Part shown: piece by piece, positions 21,785 to 33,564 of the stretch
Layout of the letters: each line of letters starts with the position of its first letter
How positions within the stretch are numbered: position 1 is the first letter of the stretch
Origin: Tethya wilhelma
Taxonomy: Eukaryota > Porifera > Demospongiae > Tethyida > Tethyidae
Direction: 5' to 3'
Length of the DNA stretch: 64,000 nucleotides
Assembly (NCBI GenBank): GCA_964030475.1
Contig: CAXIPT010000015.1
Span: forward strand, 775,811 to 839,810
Program-made: the position numbers and the translations under genes
The notes under the pieces: generated by a model
What the model saw: the letters and a program-made list of their open reading frames with translations, nothing else
Database searches by the model: none
Told to the model about the DNA's origin: nothing

Positions 21785-22166
21785 GTGAGCTGTATATAAT
21801 TTTGTAACAGTCAACAACACCACTTTGCAAATGATTATGAAGTGCTTGCATGCAGGTTAGCTATTCTGGATTATACGAAGAATGTGAGGTCTCCTTATGT
21901 CAGCTAGCTAATTGAAACAGATTTTCAAAAGTGATTCTATGATCATGATTATAGTCTAGCTATCTGTACATACCAAAAAAGTGCAAATAATGAGCTGCCA
22001 CTTCCTATAGGACACAAGCAACGATACTAATGGTTTCAGGATGCATGTGATGAATAAAAATCAGCTAGCCTAGAGTAGAAGGTTATCTATATACAGGGAT
22101 AGCTATAATAATTATGAGGCTATAGCTAGTATAATTCTATACCGTTGCTTGTGAAATTAGGGTATC

Positions 22167-22430
22167 ATACCTACGGTAGTACGTATGAATGGGCCGACTG
22201 TCCCATTGACACAATACAAAAATTAATGTTCACGCTTATAAACTTTCAAGGAAAGAAAGCTAAGCTTTCAAAGGCATTTAATAGCCTCCCACAGACAGTT
22301 TGCTTACTGTATATACCAAGAAAACTGGCAGAAAGTTTCTAGAGCCTTCTGGAGAAAGTGCATGGCGAGAAGCCACAACAGTGCAATTTTGTTCTCCCCT
22401 TTCTTCCTTCCTTCTTAACAGGTATCATCC
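22167..22430 (+). repeat. family B hairpin repeat, copy 4
   Basis: Hairpin ATACCTAC-GGTA-GTACGTAT (22,167-22,186, one mismatch), GAATGGGCCGACTGTCCCAT leader and the distal GAGAAGCCAC..TTTTGTTCTCC block, parallel to copy 1. Confidence 0.7.
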
Positions 22431-22857
22431 CCGGAACGGAGCGGAATTCTTATTATTTTACGGAGCAGAACCAGTCAAATTACACATACACATGCATTTA
22501 CCATATGCCAGCTGTTGTAATTTTGGGCTCAGCTTACCGATCGGAAGGATTAAGTTGTTATATACTCAGCAACTTACTGTATAACAGTGGCTGAAATGGC
22601 CTCAATAAACCTAGCTTGTTGAAGTGTTTAGGAGTCTGAGATAGGCAATATTCTCCTTGACTCCCAGACTGAGATTGAAGTTATCAATTTTGCCACCTTG
22701 TAAACCAAAAGCTAGAGAGATTTACCTTTACAAAGCTGCTAACGTCACTAAGAATGGTCCGTGTATAGTCTGTTTGTGTGTGTGTGATGATAGCTATGAT
22801 TAGATAATTAAGCTATAGTTAGCTATAAATAATAATTTGTGTTAATAAGGCCTAGAG

Positions 22858-23270
22858 CTCGTTTACACAGTAGCGTTTTGGAGTGCGTTTTTGTTTTCTC
22901 TTGGAAAACGACTACGTTTTGATTTGCATTTACACAAGTACGTTTTCCAATGAACTACGTCATACGGCGTCACGTAGAGTGCGCACGTGATAACTTTTGA
23001 ATCAGCAAAAATTTCACAGAGACTCGACTCGTTTTTGAACTAGAAAAACTGAACAAGACTATGAAACTATACTATTTAGACCAAATTAAATGAAGCTCAA
23101 ACGGACGTACTAGCCAGCTTTAAAAGCCAAGCGTTTTTGTTTCCAGTTGCATTTTTGCCGTTTACACGATGAGCAAAAACATATCGTTTTCAAAACGCTC
23201 CACTTTGAATTGCGTTTTCAAACGTTGCGTTTCCGGTTGCGTTTTGGGTGTTTTTGTGTAAACCCAAGCC
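22858..23270. mobile_element. MITE with GCTCGTTTACACA termini and GCGTTTT repeats
   Basis: Left end GCTCGTTTACACAGTAGCGT; right end TTTTGTGTAAACCCAAGC is its imperfect complement. The motif GCGTTTTG/CAAAACGC occurs about ten times near the ends. This matches the look of hAT-like MITEs. No ORF. Confidence 0.6.
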
Positions 23271-23329
23271 GGAAACGCATATAAAAGTAATATGCGTTTC
23301 AAATTTTGTCCACAAGATTGAGACTCATT

Positions 23330-24330
23330 CAGATATTCTATGTATCTGTGGACATAATTCTATCCTTGAGAAAGTCCTCTTGCGCGATCTCCTTCACCAC
23401 AATAATGGGATATGACACAACGTATGTTTCAACTTGGAGATTTTTATGCATATGAAGAAGTTTTCCCTCAAAACGCTCATGTCCTCCTTGAACTGCAAAT
23501 TAGAAGAGCCTTTGATTCAGCAGGTGCCAATTAGTGAGAGCTCAGGACCAAGGTGTGACTATCACTGCTCACTGTACATTAGTAATGCTACCAAGAACCT
23601 TCAAACTGAACTTTCATCCAATTTTGCCGCGCTATAAACTCACTTTTTCTTAACACAATGATTGGCAAAAAGTAAGCTGAGGCTGTAAACAACATCACCA
23701 CGTGTTGCAATTTTTCATTAAATTCTTATAATTGGAGAAAATCTAGAAAAAGGTAAAGGGTTGTTGGATCTGCCAGCTCAGTTGCAATACAATTCAATAC
23801 AGTGAATGGCTAGAGTTGTCTCTTTCAAGTGAAAAATGCCGCGGGAAAATAAGACAAATACCTATCATATTAAGCATCATCAGATAGAAGAAAGACTGAA
23901 CAACTTTAGAATGGGTTGCAAAATTTAAAATATCAATTATGAAAAAAAATATTCAAGAAAAACATACAAATTATAGACAATTATGGTCATTTTCCAATGT
24001 CAAAAGGTGTGATAAGCTGTGAATTTGCAAAAATGATCACAAACTTCTTCATATGTCTCTGCTCACTTTTCGTCGTCACATACTCTTCAATGAATCTCCC
24101 ATCATTCCAGCAGCATTCCTGATACACGAGCGGAAACTCAATGCATGCCATGAACAATTAACTGTTTCGCAAAGTTCTTAAGTGTGTTCCAGCATTGAAC
24201 CAGACCAAGCATCCTCTTGTCACTGATGAAGAAAAGGGAATTGTAAATGCTGTCAATGAAATTCTGTAAAATGTGCTACCACTTCAATGTTGAAACCACC
24301 TAATTAACTTAGCGCGTGCAGAGGATTTAT
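23330..24330 (+). pseudogene. MULE-like transposase remnant, split by family F
   Basis: Coding traces in several frames on the plus strand: LLRDLLHHNNG then LGDFYAYEEVFPQNAHVLLE (23,370-23,520). After family F (23,678-24,045) come LLTFRRHILF..PIIPAAFL, IHERKLNACHE (24,060-24,160), then LNQTKHPLVTDEEKGIVNAV (24,195-24,265). The 'DTTF.LGDFY...FLIH' pattern resembles the start of a MULE-type DDE domain, but catalytic residues cannot be assigned. Several frameshifts and stops make it dead. It could be the same family as the remnant at 10.6-11.2 kb. Confidence 0.4.
23678..24045 (-). repeat. repeat family F, second copy
   Basis: Inverted copy of 15,500-15,848 with one indel around 23,780-23,815. 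It is inserted between two parts of the transposase remnant. Confidence 0.65.
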
Positions 24331-24535
24331 GGTAGTCGTTTTGTGTGGGGCTGTCTGTTTGTTCCATTGAAATCTCAAGAAAGACAGCTCTAGCGACAAA
24401 ACTGATGGTACTTACGTTCATAAATTTGAAGTAATCTTATAGAAATATATTTTTTGCTGTCCAAAACACTGTGGTTGCTGAGATTGAGGCTTTTGTGCTT
24501 CTGTGAGCGCTTTGCTTCGAGTCCACGCCCATTGA

Positions 24536-24635
24536 NNNNNNNNNNNNNNNNNNNNNNNNNNNNNNNNNNNNNNNNNNNNNNNNNNNNNNNNNNNNNNNNN
24601 NNNNNNNNNNNNNNNNNNNNNNNNNNNNNNNNNNN
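24536..24635. other. assembly gap (100 N)
   Basis: Run of N. A family C arm begins immediately after it, so the gap is probably caused by that repeat. Confidence 0.95.
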
Positions 24636-24717
24636 GCCATTCACTCTTGTTTGCTTTCTTTTTTACGATTTGGCCATTCCTATGTTTCATTACATTTTCA
24701 ATGTTTTTTCACTTGTT
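24636..24717. mobile_element. family C, right arm after the gap
   Basis: GCCATTCACTCTTGTTTGCT..ACGATTTGGCCATTCCTATG..CACTTGT matches the C arm. 24,720-25,780 is AT-rich with a few coding-like scraps (ERLYEDPTLYGELY near 25,140) and nothing I can name. Confidence 0.7.
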
Positions 24718-25787
24718 ACATTAGTCCCAAGATATCCGCATGGGGCGGTACAAAGTCCGTATAAAGGTGATTAAATTGGCCAATTATTAGAGCTGTATCC
24801 CTTGGATAAGTGTAGGAGCTTTTATGTACAGAATATTAGCATTAATAGCCAATTAGCATATCACGTGATAGTCACATGACTTCAAAAGTTCCCTGAAAAA
24901 TAGTTGCTTTTACTGTTTAAAGGTAATGCAAACATAATAATAGTATATACTTGTGTTCGTGACAAAAAAATTATGATGCAACTGTTTTAACTACAGTCAT
25001 GCCTTAATACACCTGAGAAGGGAAAGCGTCTTCATGCCATCAGAGGTTTGTGTGCATGCATATAGCTTGATGTTATATACATCTTCATCAAATCGTTTTC
25101 AAGGTGAATTGTAATTACATACAGGATAAACAAATAAGAGGTTATATGAAGATCCAACCCTGTATGGTGAACTCTACAGTCCAGGTGAGAGTATGAGGTG
25201 CAAGATGGAAAAGATCAATGTGAGATGCCGACAGTATCGTCCAAAGAAAGGTTTTCACATCTCACTGGATGTACACTAAACTACCACCTAGTAATTAATG
25301 TTGGCAATTAATCATAAATTACCTAATTTAATGAATGAGGCCATGAATGGTTGTATACAAGCAGCTGATTATTTTAACTACCATTATGGCATTTCAATTG
25401 ATGATACATTAATGACCTTGTACTTGCATGAGTGATCATAATATTGGAGGTTTTATAATAACAACATTGTACAATGCAAATTAAACTTTTGGAATGATAA
25501 TTAATCCCCTAAAATCTTACATGGAAACCTGCAAACAAAAACCAAGTCCACATCAGTAGAAACAAGAATACATTTCGCTTTTGTGTTTGAACATCGACAA
25601 TATCAATCAAACCAGTTTTTTGTACTTTATATAATGGAAGATTAGCTATATAACACTAAATCTCTGCATCGATGCTATTCCATGGTATAGTGAAGTAGGC
25701 ATTGTTCCTTAAAGTAATAGTACTGTAACACTAAACCATAATGAAGTGAGCCGTTTTCTGAATATGAAACAGTGTAACTATTTCTTT

Positions 25788-26009
25788 TTATACCCTTGTG
25801 TAGTTTTTGGAAGTGAACAATTCCACTGCTTTTCTCAAGCGATAGAATGCATAAGCTGTATTTAAACCATGATGAGCAGAGACATAATCTTTACCTGCAC
25901 TTGGCACTTCATTCAAATCGATCGGCTCAGTCGTCCCAAATGCACAAAATGTGGGGTCATCAAGTTCTTGAACCTGTACATTGCGACGTAGACTGGACAT
26001 CAACGACAA
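25788..26009 (-). CDS. unrecognised coding-like frame
   Basis: 73-residue frame, LRRNVQVQELDDPTFCAFGT ... HHGLNTAYAFYRLRKAVELF, with a protein-like composition unlike neighbouring repeat shadows. I do not recognise a family and see no clear splice sites. It may be an exon or a transposon fragment. Confidence 0.25.
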   Translation of the reverse strand: MSLMSSLRRNVQVQELDDPTFCAFGTTEPIDLNEVPSAGKDYVSAHHGLNTAYAFYRLRKAVELFTSKNYTRV

Positions 26010-26084
26010 AAATTAATGTACATTGAATGACATTCCACTGAATTTGAATCAGCTGTACATCATAGCTTTTCTTGGGTAAATCCT

Positions 26085-27087
26085 CTTGCATGGGCTACAT
26101 GTAGTACTCTCTTTCCATGTTGAGTCCCTCATGTTGCCCATAGGAATAATTCTTTACACACTCTGCCAGCCATTCCATCTTGTTTGCCTTCTTTTTACGA
26201 TTTGGCCATTCCTATGTCTCATTACATTTCCAATGTTTTTTTTACTTGTTTGTTCTCATTTTTTTATAATTCTACAAATCACATTCGAGTTTGTGTGTAT
26301 ATGGTAGTTACTTGTACACTAATGATCAGCATGGAGCTCAGGCTGATTAGTACTGAAGTAATCTCAGGAGGCTGAGCTGTATTTAATTGCTTTGTTCATC
26401 TTATAATGAATACTACATAACACATTAGTCTATACACCTCCTAAATATTGAAGACTGAAAGGTTACAGAGAGTCCAGCACAACCAGAAATCTTCAGGTAA
26501 AGCAAGCAGGCAGCGAATATTTGGATTCCAAATAACGCACACTTATCTACCTGGACAAGGGTCGTCAATTTGACTTTTCAAGTAGCTAATGAATTTATGC
26601 ATGATGTAGAAATGAATGGCTGCCATACGGAGAAGCGCTTTTCGCCTTGTATCTAGCCATTCAACGGGAGACTCGAGCACACGATACCAAAAGCACGTGA
26701 AGACAATGGTACCAGGTTTGTTCGTTCATGAATCAGCTTCTGAAAGTGAACAGTCTTCGAGATACGCTGAAATAACATAGAAGAAGAAGAAGAAGAAGAA
26801 GAAGAAGAAGAAGAAGAAGAAGAAGAAGAAGAAGAAGAAGAAGAAGAAGAAGAAGAAGAAGAAGAAGAAGAAAATTGCAGGTTTGGCATATTTTAGTTTG
26901 GTACCTTAGCGATGGTTTTAGGCCATGTTTTTAGGCTTGTTAGAAAGAGAATGAGCTAAATAGTAGCTTTATAAGCCTTTAAGTGCCAAGCGCTCAGTTT
27001 TTGCAGAGTTATTCGCGTGAATATTTGTATTACGCTAATGGGCCATCCGTGCCATTCCTATGTACCCAGTACTAGCGTACTGGGAAT
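26085..27087 (+). mobile_element. composite C-A element, copy 1 (5' end truncated)
   Basis: Starts inside the family C foldback (TGGGCTACATGTAGTACTCT). It runs through a linker (GTTACTTGTACACTAATGAT, CAGGCTGATTAGTACTGAAG), the A body (CCAAATAACGCACACTTATC from about 26,528), a (GAA)n tract at 26,779-26,871, and the A tail. It ends in hairpin CCCAGTAC-TAGC-GTACTGGG (27,065-27,084) plus AAT. The next element begins two bases later. Confidence 0.85.
26779..26871 (+). repeat. (GAA)n microsatellite of about 31 units
   Basis: Uninterrupted AAG/GAA triplets at the fixed internal position of the family A body. Other copies carry 3 to 12 units at the same place (for example 27,905; 30,998; 31,580; 60,395), so the tract has expanded locally in this copy. 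Confidence 0.95.
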
Positions 27088-27088
27088 A

Positions 27089-28158
27089 ACAAGTAAAAAA
27101 AAACATTGGAAATGTAATGAGACATAGGAATGCCAAATCGTAAAAAGAAGGCAAACAAGTTGGAATGGCTGGCAGAGTGTGTGCCGAATTCTTCCTGTGT
27201 GGGCTGCATGTAGTACTCTCTTTCCATGTTGAGTCCCTCATGTTGCCCATAGGAATAATTCTTTACACACTCTGCCAGCCATTCCAACTTGTTTGCCTTC
27301 TTTTTACAATTTGGCATTCCTATGTCTCATTACATTTCCAATGTTTTTTTTTACTTGTTTGTTATAATTTTTTCATAATTCTACTAATCACATTCGAGTT
27401 TGTGTGTATAATTATGGTAGTTACTTGTACACCATCAGCATGGATATTATAAATCTATCATGTCTATGCTCAGGCTGATTAGTAATCTCAGGAGGCTGAG
27501 CTGTATCTACCAAAATTTAATTGCTTTGCTCATCTTATAATGAATACTACATAACACAGTAGTCTATTCACCTCCTAAATATTGAAGACTGAAAGGTTAC
27601 AGAGAGTCCAGCACAACCAGAAATCTTCAGGTAAAGCAAGCAGGCAGCGAATATTTGGATTCCAAATAACGCACACTTATCTACCTGGACAAGGGTCGTC
27701 AATTTGACTTTTCAAGTCGCTTATGAATTTATGCATGATGTATGGCTGCCATACGGAGAAGCGCTTTTCGCCTTGTATCTAGCCATTCAACGGGAGACTC
27801 GAGCACACGATGCCAAAAGCACGTGAAGACAATGGTACCTAGTTTGTTCGTTCAAGAATCAGCTTCTGAAAGTGAACAGTCTTCGAGATACGCTGAAATA
27901 ACATAGAAGAAGAAGAAGAAGAAGAAGAAGAAGAAGAAGGAGAAAATTAAAGGTTTGGCATATTTTAGTTTGGTACCTTAGCGATGGTTTTAGGCCATGT
28001 TTTTAGGCTTGTTAGAAAGAGAATGAGCTAAATAGTAGCTTTATAAGCCTTTTAGTGCCAAGCGCTCAGTTTTTGCAGAGTTATTCACGTGAATATTTGT
28101 ATTACGCTAATGGGCCATCCGTGCCATTCTTATGTACCCAGTACTACCGTACTGGGAA
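27089..28158 (+). mobile_element. composite C-A element, copy 2 (complete)
   Basis: Complete C foldback 27,089-27,358 (arms inverted: ACAAGTAAAAAAAAACATTG .. CAATG..ACTTGT), the linker, A body with short GAA tract, and terminal hairpin CCCAGTAC-TACC-GTACTGGG (28,137-28,156). It is nearly identical to copy 1 over the linker and body and stands head-to-tail with it. 28,160-29,440 holds no recognisable feature beyond AT-rich DNA. Confidence 0.88.
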
Positions 28159-29442
28159 TAACTGCAGCATATGCATACATTCATACTGTTGGTAATACAA
28201 TCTCAACATCATGTTTACAATTACATCATGCACTGAACAGTTACTTTGTATTATGTAATTTGTGTTTACTTTGTAGCATTACTTTGTTTTGTTTAATTTT
28301 AACCGTAACTTTGTACTATTAGTTTCTGTATGGCTTCTGTAAGCCTCACTATTGTTACATTTTCTTTGTCTCTAGTTACAATGCACTTTTTGTTTGTATG
28401 GAGGCTCGCCTTAAAACTTACAGTCTACACTAAGCCCTCGTTTTTACATCACCTACTTCCGGTTTGCAGTTTTAGTATAGTACAGTACATAAGAACGAAG
28501 AGAAATTTGCGATGTTTGACCCATGGTAAGTTTTACTTTCTCAGTTCTCAGACAGAAGGTTTTTACTGGTTCTAGCTTGGTACTTTGTTTGTTAGAATGT
28601 TAAAGAAGATATAAACGCTGTTAAACTCTACCTAGGAGCCAAAACAGTGTCAAAATCAGCGTCAATGTATGAGTGATGTTGAGTGGACCTCGAATGTTTG
28701 GCTCACTGGGCAAGCTGATGCCAAACGGAGCTGAGCCCTGAGTCTCTGCAGGGAGAGTTGCAAAGGATAGAACTACTATTCACACTATAAATCATTGTCA
28801 TACAACTGGTTATATCTGATACATATTGAAGCAAACATAGCCAAAAATAGTAAATTTCACCACACATTTTATACACAAAAAACATAGCTCAAAACAGAAA
28901 AAGTCTACTAAATTATTAGTTTAGGCCTTACTACTGTCACTGAAATTATAGGTGCTCTTCTACTTTCTTCTGTTGAGTAACTATGGGCCATGGAACAGGC
29001 CACCTCCCTGGCGGGTTGCTTTCTTTGTCAACTTCAGCTCTTTGGGCAACTTGATGCCAAGCGTCCTTAAGAGTTCATGTCCTGGTCACATGTTCTGTGT
29101 TTCCTGCTTGTCAATATAGTAGCAATATCCAGGGACAAGACCTTGCTGGTACAGCAAAATCCTTGGTCTAAATGTAGCAAATCTTTCAGAAGACCAGTCT
29201 GGAAAGGCTTGTGATGTCAAAGTTATTGCACGTGGTTACTAGTACAGTACTTATTGAACGCACGTGTACGTGGGTGTGTATAGTACACGTAAAATCATGT
29301 GTACTGTGGTTACAACTTATGGTTAAACTAACACAACATCACAAGACGGTGTGTAGCCTGCTTGATACTGAAGTGAAACACACATCTCAGTCATTTGGAG
29401 GCAGGAGCTGTATCATAAGATTTACTTGTCTTTCTATATGTT

Positions 29443-31241
29443 ACAAGTGAAAAAAACATTGGAAATGTAATGAGGCATAAGAATGGCCAAATTGTAAAAA
29501 AGAAAGCAAACAAGATGGAATGGCTGTTTGAGTGTGTGCAGAATCATTCCTGTGTGGGCTGCATGTAGTACTCTCTTCTCATGCTGAGTCCCTCATGTTG
29601 CCCATAGGAATAATTCTTTACACACTCAAACAGCCATTCCATCTTGTTTGCTTTCTTTTTTACAATTTGGGCATTCCTATGTCTTATTACATTTCCAATG
29701 TTTTTTTCACTTGTTTGTTCTCATTTTTTCATAATTCTACATCACAGTTGAGTTTGTGTGTATATATATATGGTAAAGTCTATTCGCATTCACTTGTTAC
29801 TCAGGAAGTTTGAGGTTTTGTATGTTTACGTAGTATCGCGTCACTACTACGACATACTGCATACTTGAGGTTAATACTATGCGCGCGCACTAGCGGGCAC
29901 GTTGTCGTGGTCATATGGTAAACCAGCTGATAGCTTAGAGTTGTTCTTGAGTTGTTCCTTGGTGAAACTCACTACTGAGTGTTTTGTTGCAATATGACAG
30001 CTTGTGGTAAGATGAATACATGCTTTTTAAATACATTTCAGTACCTGAGCAGTTTGTACTACTATTTAGTAACCGTTTATATACGTAGCTATTGTATCAA
30101 CCATCAAAACAACTTATTTGTCACTATCAAGCTTATTTATTATCCTAGAAGGCTTAATGTTGCTTACCTATGCTTTATCAGAGTAGAAACAGCCAAACAA
30201 ACCGAAGATAGCCCTGAATTCACAGCCATTCTTCTTCCCGGGTATCGCGCGCGTGGCATTTCTTTGCGGTTTTTGGAATCTCTATACTTTACATATTAGA
30301 CATACAGCCAAATCCTTACTGGTAAGGTGTAGACTCTTTTAAATGATACCAGCAGATTGTCCATGAAATTTGCAGTCGAATGGTGTGTAAATTAGCGAAA
30401 TTCGAGAAAATACGGCAGAGTTATAAAGAAATTTCGGACTAACAAGTGAACGCGAATAGACTTTAGTTACTTGTACACTATCAGCATGGATATGCTATAA
30501 TCTTTGCTATCAGTAAAGTGAAGCATCTCAGGACTCGGGAGGCTGGACTCTGAGAGAGAGCTGTATCTTACTGTAACAAAATTTACTTGCTTTGCTCATC
30601 TTCTTATAATGACAATTTTGTAACAAAGTAGTCTTCACCCCCTAAATATTTAAGAGTGCAAGGTACCGGTAACTGGTTACAGAGACTTCAGCACAACCAG
30701 AAATCTTCAGGTAAAACGGGCAGGCAGCGAATATTCGGATTCCAAATAACGCACACTTGTCTTACTGGAAAAGGGTCGTCAACTTGATTTCCAAAGTAGC
30801 AAATGAATTATTACTGAGTATAGAAATGAATGGCTGCCATATGGAGAAGGCGCTTTTCGTCTTGTATCTAAAGACTCGTCTAAAGAGGCGAATAACCGAT
30901 GCAAAAAGCACGTGAAGACCAAGATACCAAGTCTATTCGTTCAAGAATCAGCTTCTGAAAGTGAGCGGTCTGTGAGAAAAGTAGAGCCAAGATAGAAGAA
31001 GAAGAAGAAGAAGAATCAGAAGGAGAAAATTGGAGGTTTGGCATACTTTAGTTTGGTACTTCAGCGATGGTTTTATGCCATGTTTTTGGGCTCATTAGAA
31101 AGAGAAAAAGCTAAATAGTAGCTTAAGAAGCCTTTTAGTACCAAGTACTCAGTTTTTGCAAAGTTATTCGCGTGAATATTTGTATTGCGCTAATGGGCCA
31201 TCCATGCTGTTCCTATGTACCCAGTACTAACGTACTAGGAA
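29443..31241 (+). mobile_element. composite C-A element, copy 3, with a MITE inside
   Basis: C foldback 29,443-29,714, linker interrupted by a TA-MITE (29,776-30,463), linker resumed at GTTACTTGTACACTATCAGC, A body from about 30,740, GAA tract near 30,998, and degenerate hairpin CCCAGTAC-TAAC-GTACTAGG (31,220-31,239). Confidence 0.85.
29776..30463. mobile_element. mariner-type MITE in composite copy 3, TA duplication
   Basis: Inverted termini AAGTCTATTCGCATTCACTT (left) and complement (right), about 24 bp with one mismatch, flanked by TA at 29,774-29,775 and 30,464-30,465. Composite copies 1 and 2 carry the unoccupied site (ATGGTAGTTACTTGTACAC at about 26,299 and 27,413), which fixes the boundaries exactly. 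No transposase ORF. Confidence 0.92.
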
Positions 31242-31242
31242 T

Positions 31243-31821
31243 GATAATCAAAGTCCTGATTCATCTCTGAAGAAGAGCAACCAGGTATCACAAAATAGTT
31301 CCAGGCAACTTCAGTGTATTTAATTCCAAATAACGCACACTTTTGTGTGTGGAAAGGGTCGTCAATTCGAATGTTCTAGAAGCTAATGAATTATTCATGA
31401 GTGTAGAAATTAATGGCGGCCATATGGAGGAGGCGCTTTCCGCCTTGTATCTAGCTACTCAATGAGAGGCGCTAAAAACCGATGGCAAAAGCGACTGTAC
31501 CGGAAGAAACCAAGTTCGTTCGTTCAAGAATCAGCTTCTAAAAGTGAATAGTCTCTGAGAAAAGTTGAGCCTAGATAGAAAAAGAAGAAGAAGAAGAAGA
31601 TGGAGAAAATTGGAGGTTTGACATATTTGTGTTTGTTACTTTAGCATTGTTTTTAGGCCATGTTTTTGGGCTCATTAGAAAGAAAAAGAGTTAAATAGTA
31701 GCTTTAGAAGCCTTTTAGTGCTAAGCGCTCAGTTTTTGCAGAGTTATTCGCGTGAATATTTGTATTGCGCTAATGGGCCATCCGTGCCATTCCTGTGTAC
31801 CCAGTACTACCGTACTGGGAA
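31243..31821 (+). mobile_element. family A element, full body
   Basis: Follows copy 3 directly. ATCAAAGTCCTGATTCATCT starts a longer 5' part also present near 55,750 in inverse. Then CCAAATAACGCACAC, GAA tract (about 31,578-31,597) and hairpin CCCAGTAC-TACC-GTACTGGG (31,800-31,819). No C foldback of its own. Confidence 0.8.
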
Positions 31822-32360
31822 TAGTCCAACAAAAGACCCCAGTTTTAAACACAAAATATCAAGTGGGAAAGTAAATGGACATTTATTGTGGTTACTTTGG
31901 GACCTATAACACACGGGGATTGTAGCATAGCTATATAAACTTTCACTACAAAAATTTCTGCACATTCCATTCACCACTGCTACAGCTAGTACTCACCATA
32001 GAAATCTGAGAACTTGTGATAAAATTCTGACAAAAGAGGTTCTACCTTTTTCAAGTCAGAAACAGTGATAAAATCACTATACAAGATATGCAAAGCAGCA
32101 ACACAAATGATCGTAGTAGCATGATAAAAGTATACCATCCAACACTGGCATGGCAAGAAAAAATATCCATGTGCAATATTCAGATCCTATGATCACGTAT
32201 GCATACACATCCACACAACGTAATATTCACTACCATAGGGCCACGGTATAACACAAAATTACATGACAAAAACTAACCACTTAAAAAATTTAACATGTAC
32301 GCATGGTGATCTTTACCAAGTTGGTGGAAATGGCAAAAATTCAGGAGTGATTTCCCCATA

Positions 32361-32718
32361 GGTGCCAACCTTCAGCTAAAAAATCTCAGGACATTAAAAC
32401 CATGCACGCAAAAATTTTTAACCCCCCATTTTACGTGTCGACACGCCCATTTAATTGCAAAAGTACAAAGTGCAATTATGATCTTAGCGTGGCTAGTGGT
32501 TCAGAAAGAGAAGATTATTGCGTTGTTAGCCTTTTTCGGTAGTTTTAGGACAGTAAAGGCTTACGTAGTTTTTGAGAAAAATGGTTGCATTTTTCTGGGA
32601 AAAGTGCATTTCTGTGTGAAATCCGGGACATTTTAGGTAAATTTGGATTTTCGGGCGGGACACAGGACAGAGGCTTCAAATCCGGGACTGTCCCGGGAGT
32701 TCAGGGACAGTTGGCACC
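32361..32718. mobile_element. MITE with GGTGCCAAC termini, TA duplication
   Basis: GGTGCCAACCTTCAG at the left and ..CAGTTGGCACC at the right, inverted, flanked by TA (32,359-32,360; 32,719-32,720). The right arm contains GGGACTGTCCC..GGGACAG motifs. Non-coding. 31,823-32,350 and 32,725-33,050 show nothing recognisable. Confidence 0.7.
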
Positions 32719-33414
32719 TATGTTTCCCATGCATGCAATCTAAGGTATATGTACATACCTTTTTGATTACACATACAAAAGAAATTAATAGAAGTAACCA
32801 GAGAAAATTTAAGCTCAAATACCAATTACTTTTGCAAGAAGCAGCCTCCAAAGTCTGATTACATTGTCCGTGCAACTACATACAGATTGCAATTTTTGGC
32901 GTTCTTATTAACGCATGGGTTCAAAGGGGAATTTCAAACTCAGTACACTAGGACAAGTGCAAGTTTGCACTGAGCTTCTCACTTTAAGGTAAACTGGTTA
33001 GGGCACATTTAGACCTAGTTCTAGCTTCTTAGCTAAACCAAGAGCACCTATTGTGATGAGATCTTATTGCAATGATATTCGTGTGTGGTTATTTGTGGTG
33101 CTGGAAAAAAGAAGCACCACGATGTTCGCTCTCCTTACCATATTTTTGTGTAGTACCATAGTCTATGTATCTATTGTAATGAGAAGAAGGGCAACTGCCA
33201 CTTATAACCACCTGCTGAAACCGATGTTTCTACACCATGGCATTTTATGTAGTTACACCAACTCTACCTGCCATCTCAATACAGGCTGCTCAGATGAGTG
33301 TACAGCAGTAGAATGTCTGAATTATCTACTACTAATCATGTGACAGCATTCAAAGGTGATAATTAATGACAAATCTATGTATGTGTTTTGTACTATCTCT
33401 GCAGTGCCAACCAT

Positions 33415-33564
33415 GTCTGATATTGAAGGGTTAAAACTACAAGTTGAGCATCTAGTGGCTCTTGTTCAAAAGCTAACATCTGAGTTCAGAGCTGTTAAGG
33501 CTGAACTAGAAGAGTCAAGAGGCGAATTTAATAGTATTCCTGAAACTTTGAATTTAGGATATTA
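33415..33564 (+). CDS. short coiled-coil N-terminus-like frame (uncertain)
   Basis: ATG opens MSDIEGLKLQVEHLVALVQK and continues with heptad-spaced Leu/Val to a stop at 33,563. It resembles the coiled-coil N-terminal exon of many transposon proteins. An acceptor-like CTGCAG lies just upstream. The frame may continue through a GT donor, but no second exon was found. Confidence 0.3.

Noticed and set aside
26653..26889. Poly-Ser frame over the GAA/TTC tract
   Set aside because: Microsatellite translation; the flanks belong to the non-coding family A repeat.
28089..28322. Frames starting with MNICI.LMGHPCHSY.PSTTVLG seen at many places (13.2, 28.1, 42.5, 52.9, 60.3 kb)
   Set aside because: These are translations of the family A hairpin end on either strand. 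The recurrence reflects the repeat, and the frames break at different points in each copy.
29532..29813. Frames with GLHVVLS.HVESLMLPIGIILYTL repeated at several sites (26.1, 27.2, 29.5, 51.5 kb)
   Set aside because: They come from the family C foldback spacer and arm and run equally on the opposite strand because of the palindrome; not a gene family.
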